Shown here one piece after another: positions 33,919 to 41,983 of a stretch of DNA of 41,983 nucleotides (position 1 is the stretch's first letter; every line of letters starts with the position of its first letter). The DNA comes from Cytophagales bacterium (lineage in GTDB: Bacteria > Bacteroidota > Bacteroidia > Cytophagales > Cyclobacteriaceae), in the NCBI GenBank assembly GCA_025359125.1, contig JANYHI010000071.1:1-41983 (forward strand), written 5' to 3'. The notes under the pieces were generated by a model. It had not been told where the DNA came from and made no database searches. It saw nothing but the letters and a program-made list of their open reading frames with translations. A program made the position numbers and the translations under genes.

Positions 33919-35844
33919 ATGAACTTTTTGGTGCGGTATTTTATATTTACTCTTCTGCTGAATGCCTTTTTGATTGACGCGTATAGTCAAAGGGCAGATA
34001 GCCTTGTCGCGTTACTGAGCACGTCTTCTAAAGATACAGCAAGAGTTCTTCTATTAAATCAATTATCGTCTGCTTATCGCGAAGTGGATAGTAACATTGC
34101 GCTGACGTATGCTGAACAAGCAGAAGCGCTTGCCGATAGTCTTGGGTATAAAAAAGGAATGGGGGATGTTCTTGAAAATATTGGGTGGATCTATTACCGA
34201 GAAGGAATTCTTTCTAAAGCGTATCGTAAATCCATAGATGCATTAAAAATAAATCAGGATCTCGGAAATAAAAAAGGGCTTGCGCAGTGTTTAAATAACA
34301 TAGGCGCCATTAATATTGAGCAAAGGCTATACGAAAATGCAATTATCAATTTCAAAGAAGCATATCAAAACGCTAATCAAATTGGATTTATTTCTGCAAA
34401 AGGGCGCAGCCTAAACAACATCGCATTTTGCTTTCTAAAGCTTAAAAAATTAGACTCGTCACGGCATTACGCAAATCGTTCAATAGTAGAGCGTGTGAAC
34501 GATAAATTCAGGGCTGCTTTTTCGCAACGCATTTTGGGCGAGATTTCTTTTGCAGAAGGCAACTATCCTCAAGCTTTGAAATATTATCAGATTACATTAG
34601 ATGCTGCTGATGAAAGTAATAATAATTTTCTTCGGGCGTCAACCTTATTTCGCGTGGGCGATGCCTACATAGAAATGGGGAAGCCTGACCTAGCGCTACC
34701 CCATTTACAACGAAACACTGTTTTGGCCAAACGTTTTGGTTACAATGGCGAGTTAGAATCTACCTACAAGATACTGATTAAAGCATATAGTGCTAAGAAT
34801 AATTTTACAGAAGCTTTTAAAGTGCAAGAAAAATATATTCAATTACATGATTCATTGGCTGCGTTTAAAAATGATGAACAGTTGGCAATGATGCAAGCGG
34901 AGTATAATGATAATCTTAAAAATGCAAAAATTGAATTACTGACGAAAGACAGTTTGCTGAAAGAGAGTTCTATTAAAACGCAGCGTAATTTAATTTATGT
35001 GGTTAGCGGTAGTTTAATTATTCTTATTGCGCTGATGATTGCATTGGTAAAAGCCAATCGAAATGGCCAGGAATTAAATTCAATACTAACAAATCAAAAT
35101 CATTTGATCATTGAGCAAAAGAGACAACTCGAATCATTAAATGAAACAAAAGATAAACTGTTTTCTATTATTGGCCATGATTTAAGAAGTCCGTTAAACA
35201 GCTTACGAGGATTGATGGATATGGTTGATAACGCAGCACTTACCAGAGAGGAATTTATTATTCACTCAAAGAAGCTAAAAGCCAACATCGATGTAGTGTC
35301 ATTCGATTTGTCAAATTTATTAAGTTGGGCGCAAACGCAGCAAAAAGGATTTGCTGCGAATATGGGTGAAGTGAATGTTAAAAAGTTAGTAAATGATAAA
35401 ATTGAGTTATATGCCGAGCAAACAAAAGCAAAAGGGCTACAAATATTTAATGAAGTAGATCCCACCATTATTGTTTGGGCAGATAACAATCATGTTTCAC
35501 TGATTTTACGAAATTTAATCGGCAATGCAATTAAGTTCTCCAAAGAGAATACCGACATTAAAGTTTCTAGCATGGTCGTCAATGATCGGGCTGAAGTATC
35601 TGTTTCTGATAAGGGAATTGGAATGACGAGGGAGGAGCTCAGCAATCTTTTCAAAATGGGTTTGAACATTTCAAAATTAGGAACGAAAAGCGAGGAAGGA
35701 ATAGGATTAGGCTTGCACTTAGTAAAAGAATTCGTTGAATTGAATGAAGGGAATCTTCGTGTTACAAGCGAACCCGGAGTTGGCTCTTCATTTACATTTT
35801 CGTTAAAACTTAAATCTGTAAAGGGTTTATCAATAGCGGTATGA
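33919..35844 (+). CDS. TPR-containing sensor histidine kinase (second copy)
   Basis: This is a 641-residue kinase with signal peptide (ends LIDAYSQ). A TPR region (~30-320) contains typical repeats such as GLAQCLNNIGAINIEQRLYENAIINFKEA. A transmembrane helix lies near residues 360-378 (LIYVVSGSLIILIALMIAL), followed by a coiled coil and a kinase domain. The H-box is IIGHDLRSPLNSLRGL (His420); the N box RNLIGNAIKF, G1 SDKGIGM and G2 EEGIGLGLHLV follow. There is no receiver or DNA-binding domain and no response regulator nearby. Architecture matches the kinase at 4635-6722. Confidence 0.9.
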   Translation: MNFLVRYFIFTLLLNAFLIDAYSQRADSLVALLSTSSKDTARVLLLNQLSSAYREVDSNIALTYAEQAEALADSLGYKKGMGDVLENIGWIYYREGILSKAYRKSIDALKINQDLGNKKGLAQCLNNIGAINIEQRLYENAIINFKEAYQNANQIGFISAKGRSLNNIAFCFLKLKKLDSSRHYANRSIVERVNDKFRAAFSQRILGEISFAEGNYPQALKYYQITLDAADESNNNFLRASTLFRVGDAYIEMGKPDLALPHLQRNTVLAKRFGYNGELESTYKILIKAYSAKNNFTEAFKVQEKYIQLHDSLAAFKNDEQLAMMQAEYNDNLKNAKIELLTKDSLLKESSIKTQRNLIYVVSGSLIILIALMIALVKANRNGQELNSILTNQNHLIIEQKRQLESLNETKDKLFSIIGHDLRSPLNSLRGLMDMVDNAALTREEFIIHSKKLKANIDVVSFDLSNLLSWAQTQQKGFAANMGEVNVKKLVNDKIELYAEQTKAKGLQIFNEVDPTIIVWADNNHVSLILRNLIGNAIKFSKENTDIKVSSMVVNDRAEVSVSDKGIGMTREELSNLFKMGLNISKLGTKSEEGIGLGLHLVKEFVELNEGNLRVTSEPGVGSSFTFSLKLKSVKGLSIAV

Positions 35845-35881
35845 TTTTATATCCCATTAGCAGTTATTTTTAGCCACTCCT

Positions 35882-35930
35882 GTAACCATCTTTTATGGTT
35901 ACCCAAATAGTCTTACCTTTTCAAGTAAGA
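35882..35930. promoter_or_regulatory. Two adjacent hairpins in leader of amidohydrolase operon
   Basis: GTAACCAT (35882-35889) pairs with ATGGTTAC (35895-35902) around a 5-base loop. TCTTAC (35911-35916) pairs with GTAAGA (35925-35930). The second hairpin ends 14 bases before the ATG at 35945. Neither is followed by a long T run, so they are not ordinary terminators. Confidence 0.5.
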
Positions 35931-35944
35931 TTATTTACTCAACT

Positions 35945-37702
35945 ATGAAATTAAAATTTAATCATCGAGCACTCATTGTTTTAGTAGCAGTGTCCTTGAG
36001 TTGCTTCAATTCCTTTTCGCAAGACGATAGAGAATTGAGGCCGGTAACCAGTGCGTACGCAATTACCAACGTTAATATTATTCAAGCGCCCGGCAAGAAA
36101 ATTGAAATGGGTACCATCCTTATCAAAAATGGTTTGATTTCATCTGTAGGTAAAGGCCTTTCAATTCCAGCTGATGCAATTGTAATAAAGGCAGATTCTA
36201 TGTTTTTATATGCAGGCTTTATTGATGGATTGTCTCGCGCAGGCGTAAGTAAACCTAAAGAGGAAGCCAGCAGAGAAAAAGTTAAAGATCCTGGAAATCC
36301 TGCGCCAGAACGGGCGGGTATTACTCCACAAAATGACGTACGCAATTTTCTCAATGCTGCCGATAAGTCGATAGAAGACTTGCGCAATCTGGGTTTTACA
36401 GTTTCGCAAGTAGTTCCTTTTGGAAACCTGCTTCCGGGACAAGGAAGTATTATTCTTTTAGGAGGGAAGTCAGCAGACCAAATGGTATTGGTTAATAATT
36501 CTGCTATATATTCAGAATTATCGGGAGCAAGTGGCGTATACCCAGCTACAACCATGGCGGTAATGGCCAAATGGAGAGAACTCTATCGGCAATCATCTCA
36601 AGCTAAAGCATATCAAAATTCATACTCATCTAACCGTACAGGATTGGAAAGATCGGCAAGCGATAGAGTACTTGAAGCATTTTATCCTGTGATAGACCAA
36701 CGGATGCCTGTTCTATTTAAGTCAGAGAAAATGTTGGATACGCATAGAATCTTTTCATTAAAAAATGATTTAGGATTTTCTTTGATGATTGGAGGTGTTA
36801 AAGAAGGCTGGCCTATCGTTAATAAAATTAAAGCATCAGGTGCAAAAGTTTTTCTATCCTTAGATCTGCCAGAGGAATTAAAGAAAGATGATAAAAAGGA
36901 TGAAAAGAAAGACGAGAAAAAAACAGACGCCAAGGAGGAGGTAAAGAAAACGGAAGCTGCCAAACCGAAGACGATTGCCGATTTAGAAAAAGAAGCGTTG
37001 CAAAAAAGAAAAACTGAATCCATTGCCAGCTACACCTCTCAAGCTAGTGTATTTGCAAAAGCAGGAGTGCCGTTTGGGTTTTCAACGCTAGATGTTAAAG
37101 CAAAAGATATTGTTCCTAATTTACGAAGAATGATTGCTGCTGGATTGTCTGAAGATGCTGCGCTTGCATCGCTTACTACAGTGCCCGCACAATTACTTGG
37201 ATTGTCTGATAGGATGGGAACTGTTGAAATTGGAAAGATGGCAAACCTTGTTATTTCTGATAAATCTTATTTTAATGAGAAAGCAAAAATCAGATTTGTT
37301 TTTGTAGATGGTCTACTATATAAAATGGATATTAAAAACGAGAATCTGCCTGCGGGACAGGCCGGAAAATTTGACTCCAATGCAAAAGTTGAAATTGAAG
37401 GCACATGGTCTACCGTAACACAAAGTCCGCAGGGAAACACAGAAGGTAAAATTACTTTCAAGAAAGACGGAAGTAGTTATTCAGGTTCTGTTTCAGGCGG
37501 AAGATTGCCTGAGCCAGTAAATGCTAATGATGTTTCGTTAGATGGAAATAAGCTGACCTATAATTATACTATCAATTTTGGAGGCAACTCCATTAAAGTA
37601 GAAGTAGACGTAACGGTAGATGGTGACTCGTTTAAAGGAAATGCTAGCGTAGGGCAGTTTGGTAGCTTTCCGATAGAAGGAACTAAAAATCCTAAAAAGT
37701 AA
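35945..37702 (+). CDS. Degenerate amidohydrolase-family protein with extra C-terminal beta domain
   Basis: This 585-residue protein has a signal peptide (ends CFNSFSQ). The N-terminal VTSAYAITNVNIIQAPG and IVIKADSMFLYAGFIDG match the beta-sandwich and first strand of the amidohydrolase fold. However, the metal-binding HxH after IDG is replaced (GLSRAGVS), and later positions have GGVKEGW instead of H..EG. A lysine/aspartate-rich insert lies near residues 315-345 (DDKKDEKKDEKK). The tail ~485-585 (EGTWSTVTQSPQGN, GGRLPEPVNANDV) is a separate beta domain. Metal-dependent catalysis is unlikely. First gene of a three-gene operon. Confidence 0.82.
   Translation: MKLKFNHRALIVLVAVSLSCFNSFSQDDRELRPVTSAYAITNVNIIQAPGKKIEMGTILIKNGLISSVGKGLSIPADAIVIKADSMFLYAGFIDGLSRAGVSKPKEEASREKVKDPGNPAPERAGITPQNDVRNFLNAADKSIEDLRNLGFTVSQVVPFGNLLPGQGSIILLGGKSADQMVLVNNSAIYSELSGASGVYPATTMAVMAKWRELYRQSSQAKAYQNSYSSNRTGLERSASDRVLEAFYPVIDQRMPVLFKSEKMLDTHRIFSLKNDLGFSLMIGGVKEGWPIVNKIKASGAKVFLSLDLPEELKKDDKKDEKKDEKKTDAKEEVKKTEAAKPKTIADLEKEALQKRKTESIASYTSQASVFAKAGVPFGFSTLDVKAKDIVPNLRRMIAAGLSEDAALASLTTVPAQLLGLSDRMGTVEIGKMANLVISDKSYFNEKAKIRFVFVDGLLYKMDIKNENLPAGQAGKFDSNAKVEIEGTWSTVTQSPQGNTEGKITFKKDGSSYSGSVSGGRLPEPVNANDVSLDGNKLTYNYTINFGGNSIKVEVDVTVDGDSFKGNASVGQFGSFPIEGTKNPKK
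37346..37365. repeat. Short GC-rich palindromic insert inside coding sequence
   Basis: CTGCCTGCGGGACAGGCCGG contains the hairpin GCCTG-CGGGA-CAGGC. It translates in frame as LPAGQAG in a linker of the first amidohydrolase-like protein. It is far more GC-rich than its surroundings and resembles dispersed in-frame palindromic repeats of Bacteroidota genomes. Confidence 0.55.
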
Positions 37703-37715
37703 GACTCAAAAGATT

Positions 37716-39104
37716 ATGGATATGAAGAAATTAATATTGTCGATTGCATCAGGGTTTCTTTTTCTTTTCGCGCAAGCACAGATAGAGAAAGGCAACCTGC
37801 TTATTAAGAATGGAACGGTGCTTACCATAACGAAAGGCAACCTAGACCAAACAGATGTGTTGGTGAAGGATGGAAAAATTATTCAGATAGGAAAAAATAT
37901 TCAGGCACCAGTCGGATCAAAAGTAATTGACGCAACTGGCCAATTTGTAATGCCGGGAATAATTGACGCGCATTCTCATATTGCATTGGATGCCATCAAT
38001 GAAGGCACCAATCCTATCACTCCTGAAGTAAATGAAGCTGATGTGATTAACCCATTGCAAATAGGAATCTATAGAGCATTGGGGGGAGGTATTACAACCG
38101 TTCATGCGATGCACGGATCGGCCAATGCAATTGGTGGGCAATGCGAAACACTAAAACTCCGCTATGGAACATTTGATCCGGACGTTCTTAAGATGGATGG
38201 TGCGCCACGTACAATCAAATTTGCATTAGGTGAAAATCCAACGCGCAGCCATGGAGAAGGTGCAGGAATTGTACCACGCACTAGAATGGGTGTAGAGTTT
38301 GTAATTCGTCAGGCGTTTACGGAAGCAAAAGAATATTCAGACGCGTGGGCCAAGTACAATAAAAATAAATTGGTAAAAGGTTTTAGAGGGGCACCTCCTG
38401 CCTATAGCTACAGGCACGAAGTTCTTTCAGATATTTTGAATGATAAAATTATTGTTCATTGTCATAGCTATCGTGCCGATGAAATTTATATGATGTTGAA
38501 AGTGGCTAAAGATTTTGGCATCAAGCGACTTGTGTTTCAGCATGTGAACGAAGGATTTAAAGTAGCACCTGAGTTGGCTGCGCAAGGTGCGATGGCTTCT
38601 GTTTTTTCTGATTGGTGGGCGTACAAGTTTGAAGTGTACTACTCTACCGCATACAATGCTGCTATCCTCTCAAAGAATGGTGTTGTTACTTCCATCAATT
38701 CAGATGATGCCGAGATGATGCGACACTTATATCATGAAGCGGCTAAAACACAAAAGTATGGTGGCTTAAGCGATCAGGAAGCATTGGAATTAATCACGAT
38801 TAACCCTGCTAAACAATTGGGTATTGAAACCCGAGTGGGATCCATAGAAGTAGGTAAAGAAGCAGACATTACTATTTTTAAAAACCATCCATTATCAATT
38901 TATGGTGTGCCCATGCTGACTATCGTAGACGGCATTGTCAGGTTTGATAGAGAGAAAGATGCAGACGATATGCGCTTGTGGGTAGATCCCAAGCAGGCCA
39001 TTGAAACTTCCGTATTTCGCGATAAGTTGAATGATGCCGATCATTGCATGGAAGGGGCAGAGTTTATTTTAGATTCAGAGATTTTCAAAGCAAATAATAA
39101 ATAA
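37716..39104 (+). CDS. Secreted amidohydrolase, metal ligands intact
   Basis: This 462-residue protein of the imidazolonepropionase-like/amidohydrolase family has a signal peptide (ends LFAQAQ). Metal ligands are present: His86 and His88 in IIDAHSHIAL, His in VHCHSYRADE, His in FQHVNEGF and Asp in SINSDDAEM. It is expected to hydrolyse an amide or peptide-like bond in the periplasm, perhaps a dipeptide or cyclic amide; the substrate is unknown. It lies 13 bases after the degenerate paralog and 1 base before another, so the three are co-expressed. An in-frame ATG at 37722 is a possible alternative start. Confidence 0.9.
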   Translation: MDMKKLILSIASGFLFLFAQAQIEKGNLLIKNGTVLTITKGNLDQTDVLVKDGKIIQIGKNIQAPVGSKVIDATGQFVMPGIIDAHSHIALDAINEGTNPITPEVNEADVINPLQIGIYRALGGGITTVHAMHGSANAIGGQCETLKLRYGTFDPDVLKMDGAPRTIKFALGENPTRSHGEGAGIVPRTRMGVEFVIRQAFTEAKEYSDAWAKYNKNKLVKGFRGAPPAYSYRHEVLSDILNDKIIVHCHSYRADEIYMMLKVAKDFGIKRLVFQHVNEGFKVAPELAAQGAMASVFSDWWAYKFEVYYSTAYNAAILSKNGVVTSINSDDAEMMRHLYHEAAKTQKYGGLSDQEALELITINPAKQLGIETRVGSIEVGKEADITIFKNHPLSIYGVPMLTIVDGIVRFDREKDADDMRLWVDPKQAIETSVFRDKLNDADHCMEGAEFILDSEIFKANNK

Positions 39105-39105
39105 T

Positions 39106-40422
39106 ATGAAGAAAGGTTTTCAAACAATCATGGGATTGGCAACCGCCATTATTTGCATCATCGTATTGCATGTAGAGGCACAAAGCCCGAAAGGAAAATA
39201 TAGAAACGTGGTTCTTACCAACGCAACTATTGAGACCGTAACCAAAGGCACAATAAGCAATGGAACCGTTTTAATTATCGATGGAAAAATTGCAGGAGTA
39301 GGAGCTACAGTTTCTATTCCGGCAGGCACCGAAGTAATTGATTGCAAAGGATTGAATATTTATCCAGGTATGATCGATGCGGGCACAAATTTAGGATTAA
39401 ATGAAATCAGTGCCGTAGCTCGCACCACCGACTTCAATGAAATTGGAGAGGTCATTCCTCAAATGAGAGCTCTTACTGCTGTTAACCCCAATGCAAGCGC
39501 AATTCCTGTTACAAGAGTAAGCGGTGTTACAACTGTTTTATCTATTCCAACGGGTGGCATGTTATCCGGAACGGCTGCTCTTATCAATTTGCATGGCTAC
39601 ACGCCCGATCAAATGTATGCTGGCTTTGAAGGAATCGTTTTAACTTTTCCAAACACAGGAAGAAGAGGATTTTTTGATAGAAGAACGGATGATGAAATTA
39701 AAAAGTCATCTGATAAGGCGTTGAATAGTTTGAACGATGTATGGGAGAAAGCAACTCAATATCATAAACTCGATTCGGCCACCAAAGGCAAAGCAGGTTA
39801 TTATCCTGAAATGCAAGCCTTGGTTCCGGTGATTAGAGGAGAACAAACTTTATTGGTGGAGGTAAATGCCTCTAAAGATATTCAAGCCGCATTAAAGTGG
39901 TTGAAAGAGAAGAAAGTCAAGAAAACTATTTTGACTGGCGTTTCCGAAGGCTGGAGAGTAGCAGATGAAATTGCTAAGTCAGCAATTCCAGTTATTACTG
40001 GAGGCGTATTAGAGTTACCTTCTCGCGACTATGATCGGTATGATAAAGCGTATGCTAATCCTGGCTTGTTAAAAAAGGCTGGTATTAAAGTGGCTATTAA
40101 ATCTGAAAGCGGAAATAATAACTACAGAAATTTACCTTACCATGCAGGTTTTGCCGTAGCATATGGTATGAACAAAGAAGATGCTTTGAAAGCAATTACC
40201 ATTATTCCTGCGGAGTTATTTGGAGTATCTGATAAATTAGGCTCTATTGAAGTTGGTAAGAGTGCAACATTATTTATTTGCAATGGCGATCCATTTGAAA
40301 CCAAAACGCAAGTATCGCATGTATTTATTGAAGGCTGGGAGGTGCCGATGGTAAGCAGGCAGACTGAGTTGTACGATGAATTTTTGAAACGCGAGCCTGG
40401 GGTTTCGAAAACTAAAAAGTAA
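39106..40422 (+). CDS. Degenerate amidohydrolase-family protein (second)
   Basis: This 438-residue protein has a signal peptide (ends VLHVEAQ). The fold markers TNATIETVTKGTI, IYPGMIDAG and KLGSIEVGKSATLFICNGDPF are clear. The usual HxH after MID is AGTNLG, the HCH position is VNASK and the later His/Glu region reads TGVSEGW, so no metal site is expected. Start ATG is one base after the stop of the intact amidohydrolase. A strong terminator follows at 40447-40480. It probably acts as a partner or binding subunit, an inference from operon position. Confidence 0.83.
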   Translation: MKKGFQTIMGLATAIICIIVLHVEAQSPKGKYRNVVLTNATIETVTKGTISNGTVLIIDGKIAGVGATVSIPAGTEVIDCKGLNIYPGMIDAGTNLGLNEISAVARTTDFNEIGEVIPQMRALTAVNPNASAIPVTRVSGVTTVLSIPTGGMLSGTAALINLHGYTPDQMYAGFEGIVLTFPNTGRRGFFDRRTDDEIKKSSDKALNSLNDVWEKATQYHKLDSATKGKAGYYPEMQALVPVIRGEQTLLVEVNASKDIQAALKWLKEKKVKKTILTGVSEGWRVADEIAKSAIPVITGGVLELPSRDYDRYDKAYANPGLLKKAGIKVAIKSESGNNNYRNLPYHAGFAVAYGMNKEDALKAITIIPAELFGVSDKLGSIEVGKSATLFICNGDPFETKTQVSHVFIEGWEVPMVSRQTELYDEFLKREPGVSKTKK

Positions 40423-40446
40423 TACACGTTTTTAATTGAAATTGAG

Positions 40447-40480
40447 AATGACCATCTATAATCGGATGGTCATTTTTTTT
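40447..40480 (+). terminator. Rho-independent terminator of amidohydrolase operon
   Basis: A perfect 10-bp stem (AATGACCATC 40447-40456 with 40465-40474) and an 8-base loop are followed by eight T residues. It is 24 bases after the last stop of the three-gene operon. Confidence 0.93.
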
Positions 40481-40502
40481 GTGGCTGTTGATTGGTTATT
40501 TT

Positions 40503-41294
40503 CTATTTAAAATCTCGCTGCCTCATGGCTTCATAAACGACTACTGCGGTAGCGTTAGAAACATTCATGCTATCAATTTTGCCCAGCATAGGGATGATGA
40601 TGTTGGCAAAGGAATTTTTCACCCAAATGTCCGATAAACCAGTGGCCTCTGTTCCCATTACAATGGCCGATGCTTTGGTAAAATCTGTTTGATGATAAGA
40701 TTTTGATGCTTTGAGGTATGTACAGAAAATGGAAATGTTATTTTTCTTGAGCCAGTCAATTGTTTCTTCGGAGGAAGCGGCTGCAATCTGTTTTGTAAAA
40801 ACACAACCAACACTTGAACGAATAACATTCGGATTATAAAAATCTGTTTGCGGATCGCAGATAATAATTGCGTCTACATTTGCGGCATCGGCCGTGCGCA
40901 AAACGGCACCCAAGTTGCCGGGTTTTTCTACACCTTCTAAAATTAAGATTAATGGATTTGATTTTAGTTTAATGTCTTCCAACCGATGTGTTTTTTGTTC
41001 TGCCACTGCTAGTAGTCCGCCTGTACTTTCGCGGATAGCGATTTTATCAAACACGTCTTTCGAAACGGGAATCAATAGCTTGTCTTCCAACTGAAGTTCT
41101 TGAAGTTCGGCTTGAGTAACAATCTCATCACAAAAAAACAGATTGCCTATTCTATATCCAGCCTCCAGTGCCAGCCCAATTTCTTTTTTACCTTCAATTA
41201 TAAACAGTTGTTGTTTTCTTCGCTCGCGTGGCTTTTCTAAGGCAAGCAGACTTTTTACTTTTGGATTTTGAGTACTAGTGATTTTAAAGTGCAT
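40503..41294 (-). CDS. TrmH/SpoU family RNA 2'-O-methyltransferase
   Basis: This 263-residue SPOUT-class enzyme methylates the ribose of rRNA or tRNA using SAM. An N-terminal RNA-binding region (STQNPKVKSLLALEKPRERRKQQ) is followed by the SpoU domain with motif 1 (EGVEKPGNLGAVLRTADA), motif 2 (IVMGTEATGLS) and motif 3 (IPMLGKIDSMNVSNATAVVVYEA). These form the knotted SAM site. The exact RNA target is not evident from sequence. The 5' leader (41295-41350) is made of AAGTTC-like repeats. Confidence 0.92.
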   Translation of the reverse strand: MHFKITSTQNPKVKSLLALEKPRERRKQQLFIIEGKKEIGLALEAGYRIGNLFFCDEIVTQAELQELQLEDKLLIPVSKDVFDKIAIRESTGGLLAVAEQKTHRLEDIKLKSNPLILILEGVEKPGNLGAVLRTADAANVDAIIICDPQTDFYNPNVIRSSVGCVFTKQIAAASSEETIDWLKKNNISIFCTYLKASKSYHQTDFTKASAIVMGTEATGLSDIWVKNSFANIIIPMLGKIDSMNVSNATAVVVYEAMRQRDFK

Positions 41295-41305
41295 ATCAAC
41301 TCAAA

Positions 41306-41350
41306 ATTAACTTTAAACTCTGAACTTTGAACTTGGAACTCTAAACTTAC
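41306..41350 (-). repeat. AACTTTGAACTT-type repeat in methyltransferase leader
   Basis: Units AACTTTAAACTC, GAACTTTGAACTT and GGAACTCTAAACTT follow each other with 7-8 base periodicity just upstream of the SpoU gene start (its leader on the minus strand). Confidence 0.5.
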
Positions 41351-41361
41351 AAGATGTTATT

Positions 41362-41369
41362 TATCTTTG
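41362..41369 (+). promoter_or_regulatory. Promoter -7 element (TATCTTTG) abutting start codon
   Basis: A perfect TAnnTTTG match ends three bases before the ATG at 41373. The spacing is the same as at 33908-33919, again predicting a leaderless transcript. Confidence 0.5.
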
Positions 41370-41372
41370 GCC

Positions 41373-41983
41373 ATGCAATTGTTAAGCCCCACTTCCTGGA
41401 AAGAATATGAGTTACTGGATTCAGGTAATTTTGAAAAGCTGGAACGGTTTGGGAAATACATACTCATCAGACCCGAGCCACAAGCCATCTGGGATCGCTC
41501 TTTATCGCACGAGGAATGGCATAAACAAGCACACGCACATTTTAGCAGAGAACAAAAAGATAATTTTAGGTTTGGCGATGATATTAAAGGCGGCTGGAAG
41601 AAATATAAATCGATGCCCGATAGCTGGGATATTCAATATCAGTACAACACGCTTTCGCTTTCTTTGCGACTAGCGCTTACCAACTTTGGGCACGTAGGTA
41701 TTTTTCCGGAGCAAGGCGCGAATTGGAATTTCATTTATGATGCAATCTCAGGTTGGGGCTTATCTCAACCTAGAGTATTAAACTTATTTGCTTACACAGG
41801 AGCGGCTTCTGTTGTGGCAAAATCTGCCGGAGCTGATGTTACACACGTAGATGCCAGCAGGCCAGGATTGAACTGGGCCAATCAAAATATGCAACAAAAT
41901 AAATTGGATGGAATCCGCTGGGTGTATGAAGATGCTTTGAAGTTTGTGAAGCGTGAAGCTAAGCGCGGCAAAAAATACAATGG
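41373..41983 (+). CDS. Class I SAM-dependent methyltransferase, RlmI-like (partial, runs off window)
   Basis: An open frame from ATG 41373 continues without stop to the window end (203 codons seen). The protein begins MQLLSPTSWKEYELLDSGNF. It contains EPQAIWD near residue 40 and the SAM motif I region LNLFAYTGAASVVAKSAGADVTHVDASRPGL (~residues 137-168), followed by NWANQN. This is the pattern of RlmI/RlmK-type 23S rRNA (cytosine-C5) methyltransferases, PF10672. The NPPY-like catalytic motif and C-terminus lie beyond the window. Confidence 0.87.
   Translation, partial: MQLLSPTSWKEYELLDSGNFEKLERFGKYILIRPEPQAIWDRSLSHEEWHKQAHAHFSREQKDNFRFGDDIKGGWKKYKSMPDSWDIQYQYNTLSLSLRLALTNFGHVGIFPEQGANWNFIYDAISGWGLSQPRVLNLFAYTGAASVVAKSAGADVTHVDASRPGLNWANQNMQQNKLDGIRWVYEDALKFVKREAKRGKKYN

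Noticed and set aside
36885-36960. Repeated GAAAAGAAAGA-like bases as a possible repeat array
   Set aside because: This is simply lysine/aspartate codon low complexity within a gene, with no spacers; not CRISPR.
41407-41673. Alternative frame at the right end
   Set aside because: The frame from 41373 encodes clear methyltransferase motifs and stays open to the window end; the other frame is out of phase with it.

Overview
The window looks like a chromosomal segment of a Bacteroidota bacterium, most likely order Cytophagales. This rests on moderately AT-rich DNA, TAnnTTTG promoter elements in place of a classical -10, few Shine-Dalgarno sequences, and gene families typical of the phylum: a TonB-dependent receptor with a carboxypeptidase-like N-terminal domain, TPR histidine kinases with signal peptides, DUF3667, a DUF5117/DUF4953-type metalloprotease, a BNR/sortilin-type secreted protein and DM13. 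No tRNA, rRNA, CRISPR, transposase or phage gene was seen. No stretch above 300 bases lacks a gene.

Layout. 1-9.2 kb: secreted BNR/Asp-box protein (-), MFS transporter (+), TPR histidine kinase (+), an outer-membrane barrel plus Ig-like/DM13 lipoprotein pair (-), and a TerB-like protein (+). 9.4-15.5 kb: small secreted basic protein, class III aminotransferase and AI-2E-type exporter (+); HslV, pyruvate dehydrogenase E2 and a membrane acyltransferase (-). 15.6-20.2 kb: luciferase-like oxidoreductase (+), a GlsB-type small membrane protein (+) and a large HExxH/beta-propeller/barrel surface protein (-). The GlsB gene lies between two direct copies of the convergent junction of its two neighbours. 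20.3-27.9 kb: a 41-residue membrane protein (+), bestrophin (-), TonB-dependent receptor (-), secreted protein (+), DoxX-like protein (-), a 39-residue lipoprotein overlapping a Rieske oxygenase (+), DUF3667 and a 74-residue protein (-). 28-31.3 kb: FabH, then the cluster ECF sigma factor / small membrane protein / TonB (-), and a secreted lipocalin-like protein (+). 31.3-40.5 kb: metzincin metalloprotease, a second TPR histidine kinase, and an operon of three secreted amidohydrolase-fold proteins, only one of which keeps the metal ligands. 40.5 kb to the end: SpoU/TrmH RNA methyltransferase (-) and the start of an RlmI-like methyltransferase that runs off the window (+).

Much of the region is cell-envelope biology: secreted hydrolases, outer-membrane barrels, TonB energy transduction and sensing. 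Housekeeping genes (hslV, E2, fabH, RNA methyltransferases) are interspersed. The most unusual points are the duplicated junction around the GlsB gene, the one-active/two-degenerate amidohydrolase operon, two very small genes (39 and 41 residues), apparently leaderless starts, and short-period repeats in several 5' leaders.
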